Counted from the first letter of the stretch, positions 44,033 to 53,430 are shown. The stretch is 64,000 bases of DNA from Pseudomonadota bacterium (GCA_037200975.1 JBBCGI010000001.1:4423716-4487715), one strand, 5' to 3'. The notes: generated by a model not told the origin, from the sequence alone. A program made the numbers and translations.

Positions 44033-44998
44033 ATGCGCACTTTCCGAATTGCAACACTGTCGCTGCTGTTGTTGTTAGCCGCGTGCGGCGGCGGAAAGCC
44101 GGGCCAGCCCGGTGCCTCCGCCGCCAACCGGCCCGCGCCGAGCGGCAACGCCACGGCGGAAGAAGTCGCCGAGGAAACACGCGGTGACGTCGATTGCCCC
44201 GCGGACATCGACAGCCCCGCGCGCGCCGCCGACGCGCCGGTCGACGACGTGGTCGGCGTGCGCCCCGGGCTCACGTTCGATGAAGCCACGAATGTCGTGT
44301 TGTGCACGGGCGAGTTGCTCGTCGCGTACCCCGACACCTCGCAGCGCTTCAACATCAAGACTTACGGCGCCACGATCCGCCAGGGTTTTGCCGCGCGTTT
44401 CGCCGAGCCGCGCGTGGCGAAGACCTCGCAACAGATCATGAAAGAGATGCAGGACGACTTCATGGCGCGCTCCGGCAACGCCGTGCGTGAAGACATGAAG
44501 CCGGGCGAGGCAAAGTGGTACGTGTCGACCATGGGCCTGCCGGGCCAGGAACGTGTGATCGCCGCCGCACGCCGCGAATGGTTCGCGGAAGGACGCAATC
44601 CCACGATGGAGAGCGTCGCGCTCGCGCTCACGAAAAAGTATGGCGCTCCGACCCGTCAACAGGTCCAGCCGCACATCATCATCCTGACATGGATCCATGA
44701 TCCGCAGGGCCGCTTCGTGCCCGAGACTTCGCCGCTCGCGAATCAATGCACCGCGATGTCGAGCCCCGACGGCGGGACTAACTTCTCGCCCGACTGCGGC
44801 CTCGTGGTCGCCGCGCAGGTGGCTCCCATGCGCGAGAATCCGGCGTTGGCCAAGTACGTCGAAGTCGGCGTCGCCGACCAGGCGCTGGGTTATCAGGCCA
44901 TCACCGAAACCGAGCAGGCGCTCGAAAGCGGCGAGATGGCCAAGCGCAAGCAGCAGGTCGATGAAGCCGCGAAGAACGCCGATGGCCCGCAGCTTTAG
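44033..44998 (+). CDS. lipoprotein of unknown function (1)
   Basis: This 321-residue protein has a type II signal ending in lipobox LLAAC, so it is lipid-anchored after cleavage at that Cys. A Gly/Ala/Pro-rich linker leads to a soluble domain with several Cys (RGDVDCPADID, LANQCTAMSS, SPDCGLVVAA) that may form disulfides in the periplasm. No family was recognised. Its end overlaps the next lipoprotein gene by 17 bases. Confidence 0.75.
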   Translation: MRTFRIATLSLLLLLAACGGGKPGQPGASAANRPAPSGNATAEEVAEETRGDVDCPADIDSPARAADAPVDDVVGVRPGLTFDEATNVVLCTGELLVAYPDTSQRFNIKTYGATIRQGFAARFAEPRVAKTSQQIMKEMQDDFMARSGNAVREDMKPGEAKWYVSTMGLPGQERVIAAARREWFAEGRNPTMESVALALTKKYGAPTRQQVQPHIIILTWIHDPQGRFVPETSPLANQCTAMSSPDGGTNFSPDCGLVVAAQVAPMRENPALAKYVEVGVADQALGYQAITETEQALESGEMAKRKQQVDEAAKNADGPQL

Positions 44999-45740
44999 TC
45001 CGCGCGCGCCGCGCGTCGTTGTGGCAGCGTCGTTGACGTTGCTGGCGGCCGGCTGCGCGCGCACCGAAGCGCCCGTTGCCACGAGCAGCGTCGCAAGCGC
45101 CGTGCCTGCCGCGAGCGAAAGCCAGCCGATCGGCGAGGTCACACCGCGCAACACGTTGACACCCGCATTGCCAGGGCGCTCAGGCGAGCTGCTCAATCCG
45201 GACGGCAGCACGATGGTGCTGCTGTACTACGACCTCGCCGGTATCCCCGCGCCGATCGATCAATGGCTCGACGATGACATGCGCGTGCGCATGGCACCGG
45301 CGACCCAGAAGCCGGCCGCCCGCAACCTGGTTCGACAGGAGCTGGAGTCCGGCATCAAGAGCGTGCAGCACGTGGGTTCGATCCGCCTGTCGATGCACGC
45401 CAACCTGAGCGAATACGACGCGACCTACGGCGAGTTCACGGTGCGGGCGCTTTCGCCGAGCTCGGTGGTCGAGTTCAAGGCCTTCGGCCAGAAAGTGGCG
45501 CTCAAGTTCGGCAATTCGCGTCTGGCGCAAACCTGGAAAGTGCCGCCCGCGCAGGCGCAGGGAGTGCGCGATCGCATCGGGTTTTCCTCCGATGTGTCCA
45601 TCGACGCGTTGCTGCAGATCCGCGACGTCCATGCCGCGCCCGAGGGCGGGACCATCACCACGCAAGTCATCGAATACGAATTACGCGAGAACCGCGGCGG
45701 CACCTTGTTAGGCCGCGTGCAGCTTGCGCAACAACCTTGA
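44982..45740 (+). CDS. lipoprotein of unknown function (2)
   Basis: This 252-residue protein starts at ATG 44982 within the end of the previous gene. It has a signal and lipobox LLAAGC. A low-complexity linker is followed by a domain of about 180 residues (STMVLLYYDLAGIPAPIDQW, EYDATYGEFTVRALSPSSVV) with predicted alternating beta strands. Function is unknown; coupling to its neighbours suggests a shared envelope complex. Confidence 0.75.
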   Translation: MARSFSPRAPRVVVAASLTLLAAGCARTEAPVATSSVASAVPAASESQPIGEVTPRNTLTPALPGRSGELLNPDGSTMVLLYYDLAGIPAPIDQWLDDDMRVRMAPATQKPAARNLVRQELESGIKSVQHVGSIRLSMHANLSEYDATYGEFTVRALSPSSVVEFKAFGQKVALKFGNSRLAQTWKVPPAQAQGVRDRIGFSSDVSIDALLQIRDVHAAPEGGTITTQVIEYELRENRGGTLLGRVQLAQQP

Positions 45741-45748
45741 GGTTCGCC

Positions 45749-46942
45749 ATGAATATTCGCAAAGCCTGGATCCTGGTTACATTCCTCGGCGCCATGGGCG
45801 CGCTCGCGGCGCAGGCGGCCACGCCGAAATGCGCGCCGGGCGCCAGTTGCATCGAAACGCGCAGCTTCCTCGCGACCGTCACCAGCCTGCGCACCAGCAA
45901 GCAGGGCACGAATCGCGTCGTGACTGCGACAGTGCACTTCGAGAACAAAACCGCGAAGCCGCTGACGTTGGGTTACGTCAGCGAGTCCGGTCTCGCGCTC
46001 GACGAACTCGGCAACCGCTATCTCGTGCCGGGTCCGGGCGCCGTACGGGCGATCGGCGAGATCTCCGGTACCAATTTCGATCCGAAGTTCACGCTGCCGC
46101 CGGGCGAGGGCAGCGATGCGAAATTCGAGCTGACGTGGGATGCGGGCAAGAACAAGGCCGGCGTGAGTTTCGAGCTGGATCTTGCGATCCGCGAATTGAC
46201 GGCGACCGGTGCGGATCAATTCAAGCTCGGGCAGGAGCATGCGGTGCATTTCGCGTCGCTCGGGCAGAAGGCTGCGGTCACGGGCGCAGTCGCGGCCACG
46301 GCCACGCCGCCGCCGGCATCGACGGACCCCTGCGGGGGTTCACCGCGTTGCTTCAACGCGGGCACCTTCATCGCCGAGGTCGTGCAGGTCACCCCGACGG
46401 CAATGGCGAAGGGCGTGCGTCATCATTACGTGTCGCTCAACATCCGCTTCCGCAACATCAGCGACAAACCTTTGATCCTGGGCTACCAGGCGTCGTCGAG
46501 CGCGGCCGTCGACAATTTCGGCAACAGCTTCACATGGGGACGTCCCGGAACGTACGACGGCAGCGTGAAGGGAATCGGCATCGTGTCTGCGCGCAGCGCC
46601 GACACGCAGTTCAGCCTCGCGCCCAACCAGGCGCGCAGCGCGACGTTCGGCGTCATCCGTTACGAGGCGAAGCCGCCGATCGGCGAGAGCTGGAACTACA
46701 ACGTCGTCATCGCGGAGATCGAGATCCAGCCGGGCCAGGTGGTGAAGTCGGTGCGGCAGAACAGCGTGAGCTTCGAACGGTTGGCGCCGGGTTCGTTCTC
46801 TGGCGCGTCCGTCGCCGGTGGCGGGACCGCGGCGGGCAATGCGACGGCGGCGGCGTTGAACGAGGCAGGCGTGCCCACCGACGCCGACGCAGCCGTAGGC
46901 AAGATGATCGACCTCATCAACAAGAAGACCAAGAAGAAATAG
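45749..46942 (+). CDS. exported protein with tandem duplicated domain
   Basis: This 397-residue protein has a signal peptide (MNIRKAWILVTFLGAMGALA). Two similar domains follow, each starting with a short Cys pair: CAPGASCIETRSFLATVTSL (about 28-175) and CGGSPRCFNAGTFIAEVVQV (about 197-350). Both continue with matching blocks (TVHFENKTAKPLTLGYVSES versus NIRFRNISDKPLILGYQASS). The fold looks beta-sandwich-like. The tail is Gly/Ala-rich and ends KKTKKK. Function is unknown; last gene of the envelope operon and directly followed by the transposase-associated repeat. Confidence 0.8.
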   Translation: MNIRKAWILVTFLGAMGALAAQAATPKCAPGASCIETRSFLATVTSLRTSKQGTNRVVTATVHFENKTAKPLTLGYVSESGLALDELGNRYLVPGPGAVRAIGEISGTNFDPKFTLPPGEGSDAKFELTWDAGKNKAGVSFELDLAIRELTATGADQFKLGQEHAVHFASLGQKAAVTGAVAATATPPPASTDPCGGSPRCFNAGTFIAEVVQVTPTAMAKGVRHHYVSLNIRFRNISDKPLILGYQASSSAAVDNFGNSFTWGRPGTYDGSVKGIGIVSARSADTQFSLAPNQARSATFGVIRYEAKPPIGESWNYNVVIAEIEIQPGQVVKSVRQNSVSFERLAPGSFSGASVAGGGTAAGNATAAALNEAGVPTDADAAVGKMIDLINKKTKKK

Positions 46943-48033
46943 GGTGCCGGGTGGGGAAACCGGGGAGAGAGAATCTCCGCGGTCCCACATCAAACTGCGC
47001 TTCTGGCTCGTGCGCCGAGGGTTGATACTGCGACCTTCGTCCGGCGACCGAGTGATGTCGATGCCACGCAGATTGCGGCTTCATCTGCCCGGCGGGTTCT
47101 ACCACGCCACGTTGCGCGGCAACCATCAGCAGGCGTTGTTTCGCGCGGAATCCGACCGCCGTCTGCTGGATGCGATCGTCCAGAAGTCGCTCCTGAAATA
47201 CGGCGCTCGCCTGCACGCGTACTGCTGGATGACGAACCATCTGCATTTCCTCGTGCAGGTGAGTGACGAGCCGCTGGGTGGCGTCATGCGTGAAATCGCA
47301 TCCAACTACGCGCGCGCGTTTCAGAAAATGCTGCCCACTACCGGGCATCTGTTCGAACGGCGTTACCACGCGATGCTGGTTGATACCGACTCGTACCTGC
47401 TGGAGTTATTGCGCTACATCCATCTCAACCCGGTCAAGGCCGGGATGGCGCGTCGCGTGTCGGATTATCCCTGGTCGAGTCATCGTGCTTACGCCGGGAG
47501 TGACTCGCCCAGTTGGCTCAGCGCGGATTTCATCCTCGCGATGTTTGCACCAGACAAAGCTGCCGCGCACGCGGCCTACCGGAAATTCATCGCCGATTCC
47601 TCTCCCGAGAATGAATTCGATGAGACACGGCTCGAACAGTCCGGAATTCTTGGCGATGAAGAGTTCGTTGCGCGCGTGGCAGCATCTCTGTCGGTCCCTG
47701 CACGGCCCAACCCCACGATCCCACGCGCCAGGTTGCTGACCGACTTACTCGGAGAGGCCTGCCGGCGATTCACCGCCACCGAACAAGACCTGCTGTCGGA
47801 CGCCCGCGACGCGCATCTGGTGAAAGCCCGGGGGTGGTTCGCGCGCGAGGCAACCACCGCTAGAGTTGCCACCCTCTCCGAAGTGGCGCGGTTTCTGAAG
47901 CGCGATCGGGCAACGCTTCGGTATGCCATGCGCCAGTTGGGCGAGGAAGCCCGGGTAACGGCTCAAAACCCCACCTGAATCCGGGATTTGAGGGGTCCAG
48001 CCGCGTTTCCCCACTTTCCTCACCCGGCACCCT
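46941..48033 (+). mobile_element. RAYT unit: transposase bounded by inverted REP copies
   Basis: The left end AGGGTGCCGGGTGGGGAAAC (46941-46960) and the right end (48005-48033), which on the minus strand begins AGGGTGCCGGGTGAGGAAAG, flank the transposase gene in opposite orientation. The same sequence forms a full palindrome at 53370-53430. The unit ends 27 bp before tRNA-Val. Confidence 0.75.
47055..47978 (+). CDS. REP-associated tyrosine transposase (RAYT, IS200-like)
   Basis: This 307-residue Y1-type transposase has the N-terminal core MPRRLRLHLPGGFYHATLRG, HUH metal-binding motif in MTNHLHFLVQV and catalytic Tyr in LLRYIHLNPVKAGM. A C-terminal DnaA-like helix-turn-helix ends the protein (ATLSEVARFLKRDRATLRYA). 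RAYTs are single-copy domesticated relatives of IS200/IS605 transposases that process REP palindromes. Start at ATG 47055, with ATG 47061 as an alternative. All motifs look intact, so it is probably active or recently active. Confidence 0.92.
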   Translation: MSMPRRLRLHLPGGFYHATLRGNHQQALFRAESDRRLLDAIVQKSLLKYGARLHAYCWMTNHLHFLVQVSDEPLGGVMREIASNYARAFQKMLPTTGHLFERRYHAMLVDTDSYLLELLRYIHLNPVKAGMARRVSDYPWSSHRAYAGSDSPSWLSADFILAMFAPDKAAAHAAYRKFIADSSPENEFDETRLEQSGILGDEEFVARVAASLSVPARPNPTIPRARLLTDLLGEACRRFTATEQDLLSDARDAHLVKARGWFAREATTARVATLSEVARFLKRDRATLRYAMRQLGEEARVTAQNPT

Positions 48034-48060
48034 CCAGTATCCTTCGCGGCCTCTTGCGGC

Positions 48061-48135
48061 AGTCGCGTAGCTCAGTGGTAGAGCACCTCCTTGACATGGA
48101 GGTGGTCGGTGGTTCGATCCCACTCGCGACTACCA
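48061..48135 (+). tRNA. tRNA-Val (anticodon GAC)
   Basis: The acceptor stem AGTCGCG/CGCGACT (48061-48067 with 48125-48131) is complete. The anticodon stem CCTCC/GGAGG encloses loop TTGACAT, giving anticodon GAC for valine. The T arm contains GGTTCGATCC and the terminal ACCA is encoded. Confidence 0.95.
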
Positions 48136-48172
48136 ATTCCCTTACAGACCGGCAGGTGCCAAATCGCGATCT

Positions 48173-48194
48173 TCTCCGAAGGTTCCCCCGGAGA
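48173..48194. other. small hairpin before tamA
   Basis: TCTCCG and CGGAGA form a six-base stem with a ten-base loop between tRNA-Val and tamA. Its right arm includes the GGAGAG that would be the ribosome site of a 12-codon leader frame. No U-tract is present. Confidence 0.3.
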
Positions 48195-48199
48195 GTCGC

Positions 48200-48238
48200 A
48201 TGCTCAAGTTCCTTGGCAGCACGGTCGGCATCATTTAG
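48200..48238 (+). other. possible 12-codon upstream ORF of tamA
   Basis: ATG 48200 follows GGAGAG at a suitable distance and encodes MLKFLGSTVGII before TAG, two bases before the tamA GTG. It could couple translation into tamA, which itself lacks a clear ribosome site. It could also be chance. Confidence 0.3.
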
Positions 48239-48240
48239 AC

Positions 48241-50004
48241 GTGCGGGCGAATGGATGGGCGCAAGGTCTGGCTCTGATCCTGCTGCTGGCTGCGGCCGGT
48301 GCGCGCGCGGCCGGGGTCGATATCGAGATCGACGGTCTGCCTGAAGAACAGCGCGATGCAGTTCGCGCCACGCTTGGCCTCGATGAATACGCCAAGCGCG
48401 ACATCTCCCCGTCCGAGCTGAGGTCGGCGTTCAAGAAATCCGACGCGCAGATCAAGCAGGCGCTCGAGCCTTTCGGCTACTACAACGCGCAGGTCCAGAA
48501 GGAGCTGAGCGGCGACGCCACCAAAGGTTGGAAAGCGAAGTTCACCATCACGCCGGGCGAACCGGCCATCGTGCGCACGGAGCGTGTCGAGGTCGTGGGC
48601 GATGGCAACGAGCAACGCCGGGTCCGCAACGCGCTCGACGGTTTCGTTCCCAAGGTGGGCGAACGCTTCGATCACGCCTCGTACGAAGCGAGCAAGGCCG
48701 TGATCGATTCGAGCCTGCGAGGTGCGGGCTATCTAGATGCCACGATCACGCAGCGCCGCGTGACGATCCGGCCGGAAGAATCGTCCGCCGATGTCGATCT
48801 CGCCTGGGAGAGCGGGGTGCGCTACAAATTCGGCGACGTGCGCTTCGCGGGCAATGCTCCGTTTCCGGAAAAATTCCTGCGCGACTTCATCCCCTGGAAA
48901 GAGGACGCGTATTTCAACTCCGAGCAGGTATTGAACCTGCAGCAGCGGCTGGTCGACGCCGACTACTTCGAGCTGGTGTCGGTGGCGCCGGCACTCGACG
49001 AGAAGAAAGACGGCTCGGTGCCGATCGACATCCTGCTCAATCGCGATCAGCGCATGGTGTATTCGGGGGAGGTCTACTACAGCACCGACTTTGGCGCGGG
49101 TGTGCGTGTGGGCGCGGCGCGGCGCTGGCTGAACGACAAAGGCCACAAGGCCGACGTGCAGGCCGAATACTCGCAGCGCCTGCAGGAAGCGGCGGTGCAC
49201 TATCAGATTCCGCGACCTCGCCGCGACGATCGTTCGTATGATTTCGGCATTGCGTACCGCGACGAAACCACCGACGTGAGCCGCTCGCGCAATTTCACGC
49301 TGGCGGCCTCGCGCTCGGAGAAACGCTGGCACGGGTTCACGCGCACCATCGGCTTGAAATATCTGCGCGGCGATTTTCAACTGGGCCGCGACGATGACAA
49401 TCTCGAGTTCGGCAGTTCGAAGCTGCTGTTCGCGGAAGCATCGCTGAGCCAACGGCGCGTGAACGACCGGCTTTTTCCCCGCAAGGGATACGTGCTCGAC
49501 TTCGGCGTACGCGCGGCGAGCGAGGCGGTGCTGTCGGACACCGACATCGCGCAGACCTGGGGCCGGTTGACTTGGCTGATTCCGCAGGGAGACAAGGCGC
49601 GCATCAAACTACGCGGCGAGGTCGGTGCGATGACCGTCGGCAACTTCGACGCACTGCCGCCGGACCTGCGCTTCTTTGCCGGTGGCGATCGGTCGATCCG
49701 CGGCTTCGATTACCACGAGATCGGCGAGATCAATGCCAATGGCATCATCATCGGGGGCAAATACCTCGCCGTGGCCAGCGCCGAGTACGAGTATTACTTC
49801 CGCGAGGACTGGGGCGCCGCGGTGTTCGTGGATGCGGGCGACGCGTTCACCGACACGTTCTCGGTCAATGTCGGCGCGGGCGTGGGTGTGCGCTGGCGTT
49901 CGCCGGTCGGACCGATCCGCATCGACGTGGGATTTCCGGTGCAGACGGATCTGCCGTTGCAGGATAGCTGGCGGCTGCACGTGCAGCTGGGGCCCGATTT
50001 GTGA
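48241..50004 (+). CDS. tamA: TamA outer-membrane translocation/assembly protein
   Basis: This is an approximately 587-residue Omp85-family protein. The start is placed at GTG 48241 because it begins a signal peptide (LALILLLAAAGARAAG) and the longer frame runs back through the tRNA. Three POTRA-type domains occupy about 25-270 (VDIEIDGLPEEQRDAVRATL, FGYYNAQVQKELSGDA, YKFGDVRFAGNAPFPEKFLR). They are followed by a 16-strand barrel with FFAGGDRSIRGFDYHEIGE and the end segment SPVGPIRIDVGFP. With TamB it assists insertion of outer-membrane proteins or phospholipid movement. Its stop overlaps the tamB start by GTGA. Confidence 0.93.
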   Translation: MRANGWAQGLALILLLAAAGARAAGVDIEIDGLPEEQRDAVRATLGLDEYAKRDISPSELRSAFKKSDAQIKQALEPFGYYNAQVQKELSGDATKGWKAKFTITPGEPAIVRTERVEVVGDGNEQRRVRNALDGFVPKVGERFDHASYEASKAVIDSSLRGAGYLDATITQRRVTIRPEESSADVDLAWESGVRYKFGDVRFAGNAPFPEKFLRDFIPWKEDAYFNSEQVLNLQQRLVDADYFELVSVAPALDEKKDGSVPIDILLNRDQRMVYSGEVYYSTDFGAGVRVGAARRWLNDKGHKADVQAEYSQRLQEAAVHYQIPRPRRDDRSYDFGIAYRDETTDVSRSRNFTLAASRSEKRWHGFTRTIGLKYLRGDFQLGRDDDNLEFGSSKLLFAEASLSQRRVNDRLFPRKGYVLDFGVRAASEAVLSDTDIAQTWGRLTWLIPQGDKARIKLRGEVGAMTVGNFDALPPDLRFFAGGDRSIRGFDYHEIGEINANGIIIGGKYLAVASAEYEYYFREDWGAAVFVDAGDAFTDTFSVNVGAGVGVRWRSPVGPIRIDVGFPVQTDLPLQDSWRLHVQLGPDL

Positions 50005-53000
50005 AGGCGCCACCGCTCAAGAAAGTGTTGCTCTGGGGCGGCGGCGCGTTCGCGTCGCTGCTGGTGCTGGTCGCGGGCTTGCTCGCGTGGTTGCTGTTCA
50101 CGACGTCGGGTGCGCGCTGGGTCGCGGACATGGCCACATCGCGGTTCGCACCCCAGGTGAAGTACGGAAAGCTGGATGGCACCATCGCAGGACAGCTCAC
50201 GATCGCAGACTTCCGCTTCGATGGCGGCATCGACAAGGCACGCATCAGTATCGAATCGTTGACGATGGATCCCACGTTGATGATGTTGTTCTCGCGGGTG
50301 TTGCGGATCGACCATGCACGCGTGCGTGGACTCGTGTTGGTGTTGCCGCCTGAAAAGGACGAGGAGGAGCCCGACGAGCCGCTGTGGATCGAGCCGCCGC
50401 TCGAGATGACCATCAAGGATTTCCTGCTGGCGGATGCGACTATCTACCGCGAGAAAGAGAAGCTCGCGACGGTGCGGCAGATCGGCTTGAGTGCGCAGTG
50501 GAAGGCTCGCGAATTGATTGTCGAGACGCTCGCGGTGAAGCCCGGAGATGTCGGCGGAAGCCTGGTGGTGTCGGGACGCGTGACGCCGGAAGCGGATACG
50601 GTGCGCGGAGCACTGAAGGCACAGTGGAAGGAGGTTCTCGTGCCCGAGAGCCTGGCCGGACGCGTGATCGCCAGTCGCGGTGCGATTTCTCTCGACGGTA
50701 CGCCGCAAGCGTATTCCGCCGCCGGTGAGCTCGACATCGGTCCGCCGGGCGAGCTGACGCACGTCGTGCTCGACGTCGCGGGCACCGACAAGATGGTCTC
50801 GCTCAAACAGCTCGAGCTGCAGCAACGCGCCGGGCAGTTCGCGATGACCGGCACGGTGCAGTTCGATCCGCAAGTGGCCTGGGACGTGAAAGCGCTGGCG
50901 CGCGAATTCAATCCGGGCGAGTTGCTGGCCGACTGGCCGGGCCGCGTGAATCTCGACGTCTCGAGCAAGGGCCAGTTGGCCGAAGCCGGTCCGCACGGCA
51001 CGCTGCACATCGCGTCGCTGTCGGGAGAATTGCGCGGCCGGCCAATCGCGGGCGACGGCGACATCGAGTTTGCGGCGCCTGCGACGCTGGCCGGCGCTCT
51101 GCGCGTGTCGTCCGGCAAGAGCCGGATCGCGGTCAAGGGTTCGGGCGGCGACCGGAGCCAAGTCGACGCGACGGTCGAAATCGCCATCGCTTCACTCAAC
51201 GACTGGGTGCCGGATACACAGGGTAGTTTGACAGGGCGGTTCACCGTGCAGGGCGTGTGGCCCAAACTCACGATCGCGGGCGCCGCGGATGGCAAATCGC
51301 TCGGCATGGGTGAGAACAGCATCGTGAAGCTGCACGTCGACGCTTCGGTTGCGAGCCCGCTGGATCCCGATGGCAAGGTGCACGCCGTGGCCACGCAGGT
51401 CACGGTAGGTGGACAGGTATTCGCGCAAGTGACGCTCGACGCCTCCGGCAATCAGGCGAAGCATCATGTGACTGCCAGCGCGGACAGCGAACAATTCGAT
51501 GGCACGGTGGAATTGGCGGGCGGTCGCACGAAGGACGGCTGGAGCGGAGAGCTCGCCAGGCTGGATTTCAAGGCCGCCGACATCGCCACGCTCACACTGC
51601 GCGAGCCGTCGCGCCTGGTGCTGGAGAAAGGCAATGTGTCGCTGTCGCAGACCTGTCTCGAAGACCGGCCGACGGTGTTGTGTTCGGCCATGAAGTTCGA
51701 GGCATCGGGCGCGCTCGATGCGGGTTATTCCTTCGAGCGAGTGCCCCTCAAGCTCGCCAACTCGCTGGCGCCGGAGGCGTTGGCGGGCGAGTTGCAGGGC
51801 GAATTGCAGGGGCATGGCCGGGTGCGCCGTGGTGCCGACGGGCAGTGGATAGGTGATCTTGCCGTGAAGTCGGAGTCGGCGCGGCTGGTAGTGGCGCAGG
51901 AGGGCGAGGATGCCAACGCGGGCGCGGCGCCGCTGGCGTCGCGGGGCACGCTGCTCATCTATGAGGATCTCGACATGCAGGTGGATTTCGCCGGCGTGAA
52001 AGCAGCCGCAAGGCTGACGGCGAAGCTCGATCACGGTGGCAACGTCAGCGCGAGTGTCACGGCATCGGACTTGAATGCTCCGACGCCGAAGATCGCCGGG
52101 AAGATCGATGCCGCGATGCCGACGCTGGCGCCCTTCGGTGCTTTCGTCCCGGCCGTTGCGAATCTCGACGGCGCGGTGAACGCGCAGATCGAGATCGGCG
52201 GCACGATCGCGAAGCCGGAGTTCACGGGCAATGTCGACGCCACCAAACTACAGGCTGACCTCGGCGCGCTCGGCATCGAGCTGCGCGACGGACGCCTGCG
52301 CGGCGAGGCGAAGCGTACGGGGGGATTCAATCTCGCCGGGTCCGTGGCTTCGGGGAAAGGGCACCTCGAATTCGAGGGCGCGATGGACGAGCGCGGTGTC
52401 GTGGACGTCAAAGTGCTCGGCCAGAATTTCCTGGCGGCGGATATTCCGGCGGCCAACGTCGTCATGACGCCGGACCTCACACTCACCGGCGATTCGAAGG
52501 GCTATCTATTGAAGGGTGAGGTCACGATTCCGAGCGCGACGATCAATCTGCAGAAGCTGCCGCAGGATCAGCCGCCCGGGGTGTCACCGGACGTGGTCGT
52601 GATCCGCAACGGCAAGGAAGTGGATCGCGCGGCGCAGAGCGCGGGGTTGCCGATCACGGCGCTGATCACGGTGAAACTGGGCGACAAGATTGCCATCACC
52701 GGTTATGGGCTGGACGCGACAGTGTTCGGTCAGCTCGTCGTGCGCGAAGCGCCGGGCGTGCCGACCTCGGGGTCGGGCCAGCTGACGGTGGCGGGGCGCT
52801 ACAAGGCGTACGGACAGGACCTCACCATCAAGGACGGGCGCCTGCTGTTCGCCGGTACGCCGCTCGACAATCCGCGTCTTTCGATCGTGGCAACGCGTGA
52901 GATCAGCAGCGCGATGACGACGGGGCTGCGCATCGGCGGGTCGGCGCAGAGGCCCATCATCACGGTGATCTCGGATCCCAACGTCGGCGAGGCCGATGCG

Positions 53001-53366
53001 TTGTCGTATCTTGTAACCGGCCGTTCGCTGTCGGATGTGGGCAGCGCCAGCGGCAGTTCGCAGTCGGCTCTCGCGTCCGCGACGCAGTCCCTCGAAGGCG
53101 CCGCGGGTGGTTTGGTGGCGAAGCGCATCGGCAATCGGCTCGGCCTCGACGAGGCGGGAGTGGAGGAGAACGAGTTGATCGGCGGCTCGGCGCTGACGAT
53201 CGGCGAATACCTGTCGCCGCGGTTGTATCTGAGCTATGGCGTCGGCTTGTTCGAGCCGGGCGAGGTCATCGCGCTACGCTACAAGCTGTCGGATTCCGTG
53301 GGCGTCAAAGTGCAACGCGGATCCGAAGAGACCCGCGCCGGCGTCGAGTACCGGATAGAGAGATGA
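50001..53366 (+). CDS. tamB: TamB, AsmA-like inner-membrane/periplasmic bridge protein
   Basis: This 1121-residue protein starts at GTG 50001. One N-terminal membrane anchor (KVLLWGGGAFASLLVLVAGL) is followed by a very long beta-rich periplasmic domain. The C-terminal TamB (DUF490) domain (about 830-1121) contains KDGRLLFAGTPLDNPRLSIV and SDPNVGEADALSYLVTGRSL. TamB forms a groove between the membranes and works with TamA. The pair is translationally coupled. A REP-type palindrome begins four bases after the stop codon. Confidence 0.93.
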   Translation: MKAPPLKKVLLWGGGAFASLLVLVAGLLAWLLFTTSGARWVADMATSRFAPQVKYGKLDGTIAGQLTIADFRFDGGIDKARISIESLTMDPTLMMLFSRVLRIDHARVRGLVLVLPPEKDEEEPDEPLWIEPPLEMTIKDFLLADATIYREKEKLATVRQIGLSAQWKARELIVETLAVKPGDVGGSLVVSGRVTPEADTVRGALKAQWKEVLVPESLAGRVIASRGAISLDGTPQAYSAAGELDIGPPGELTHVVLDVAGTDKMVSLKQLELQQRAGQFAMTGTVQFDPQVAWDVKALAREFNPGELLADWPGRVNLDVSSKGQLAEAGPHGTLHIASLSGELRGRPIAGDGDIEFAAPATLAGALRVSSGKSRIAVKGSGGDRSQVDATVEIAIASLNDWVPDTQGSLTGRFTVQGVWPKLTIAGAADGKSLGMGENSIVKLHVDASVASPLDPDGKVHAVATQVTVGGQVFAQVTLDASGNQAKHHVTASADSEQFDGTVELAGGRTKDGWSGELARLDFKAADIATLTLREPSRLVLEKGNVSLSQTCLEDRPTVLCSAMKFEASGALDAGYSFERVPLKLANSLAPEALAGELQGELQGHGRVRRGADGQWIGDLAVKSESARLVVAQEGEDANAGAAPLASRGTLLIYEDLDMQVDFAGVKAAARLTAKLDHGGNVSASVTASDLNAPTPKIAGKIDAAMPTLAPFGAFVPAVANLDGAVNAQIEIGGTIAKPEFTGNVDATKLQADLGALGIELRDGRLRGEAKRTGGFNLAGSVASGKGHLEFEGAMDERGVVDVKVLGQNFLAADIPAANVVMTPDLTLTGDSKGYLLKGEVTIPSATINLQKLPQDQPPGVSPDVVVIRNGKEVDRAAQSAGLPITALITVKLGDKIAITGYGLDATVFGQLVVREAPGVPTSGSGQLTVAGRYKAYGQDLTIKDGRLLFAGTPLDNPRLSIVATREISSAMTTGLRIGGSAQRPIITVISDPNVGEADALSYLVTGRSLSDVGSASGSSQSALASATQSLEGAAGGLVAKRIGNRLGLDEAGVEENELIGGSALTIGEYLSPRLYLSYGVGLFEPGEVIALRYKLSDSVGVKVQRGSEETRAGVEYRIER

Positions 53367-53369
53367 AGG

Positions 53370-53430
53370 AGGGTGCCGGGTGGGGAAAGTGGGGAAAGCG
53401 GCTTTCCCCACTTTCCCCACCCGGCACCCT
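53370..53430. repeat. 30-bp perfect palindrome, same REP as at the transposase
   Basis: The arms at 53370-53399 and 53401-53430 are exact complements with a one-base loop. The arm begins AGGGTGCCGGGTGGGGAAAG, identical over 19 of its bases to the left end of the RAYT unit. It fills the whole gap between convergent tamB and ligD and supplies the first base of the ligD stop codon, so it may serve as a two-way terminator. Confidence 0.92.

Noticed and set aside
48091-48240. Extension of tamA upstream through the tRNA gene
   Set aside because: The frame is open but overlaps tRNA-Val and lacks protein-like sequence; the signal peptide fits the GTG at 48241.
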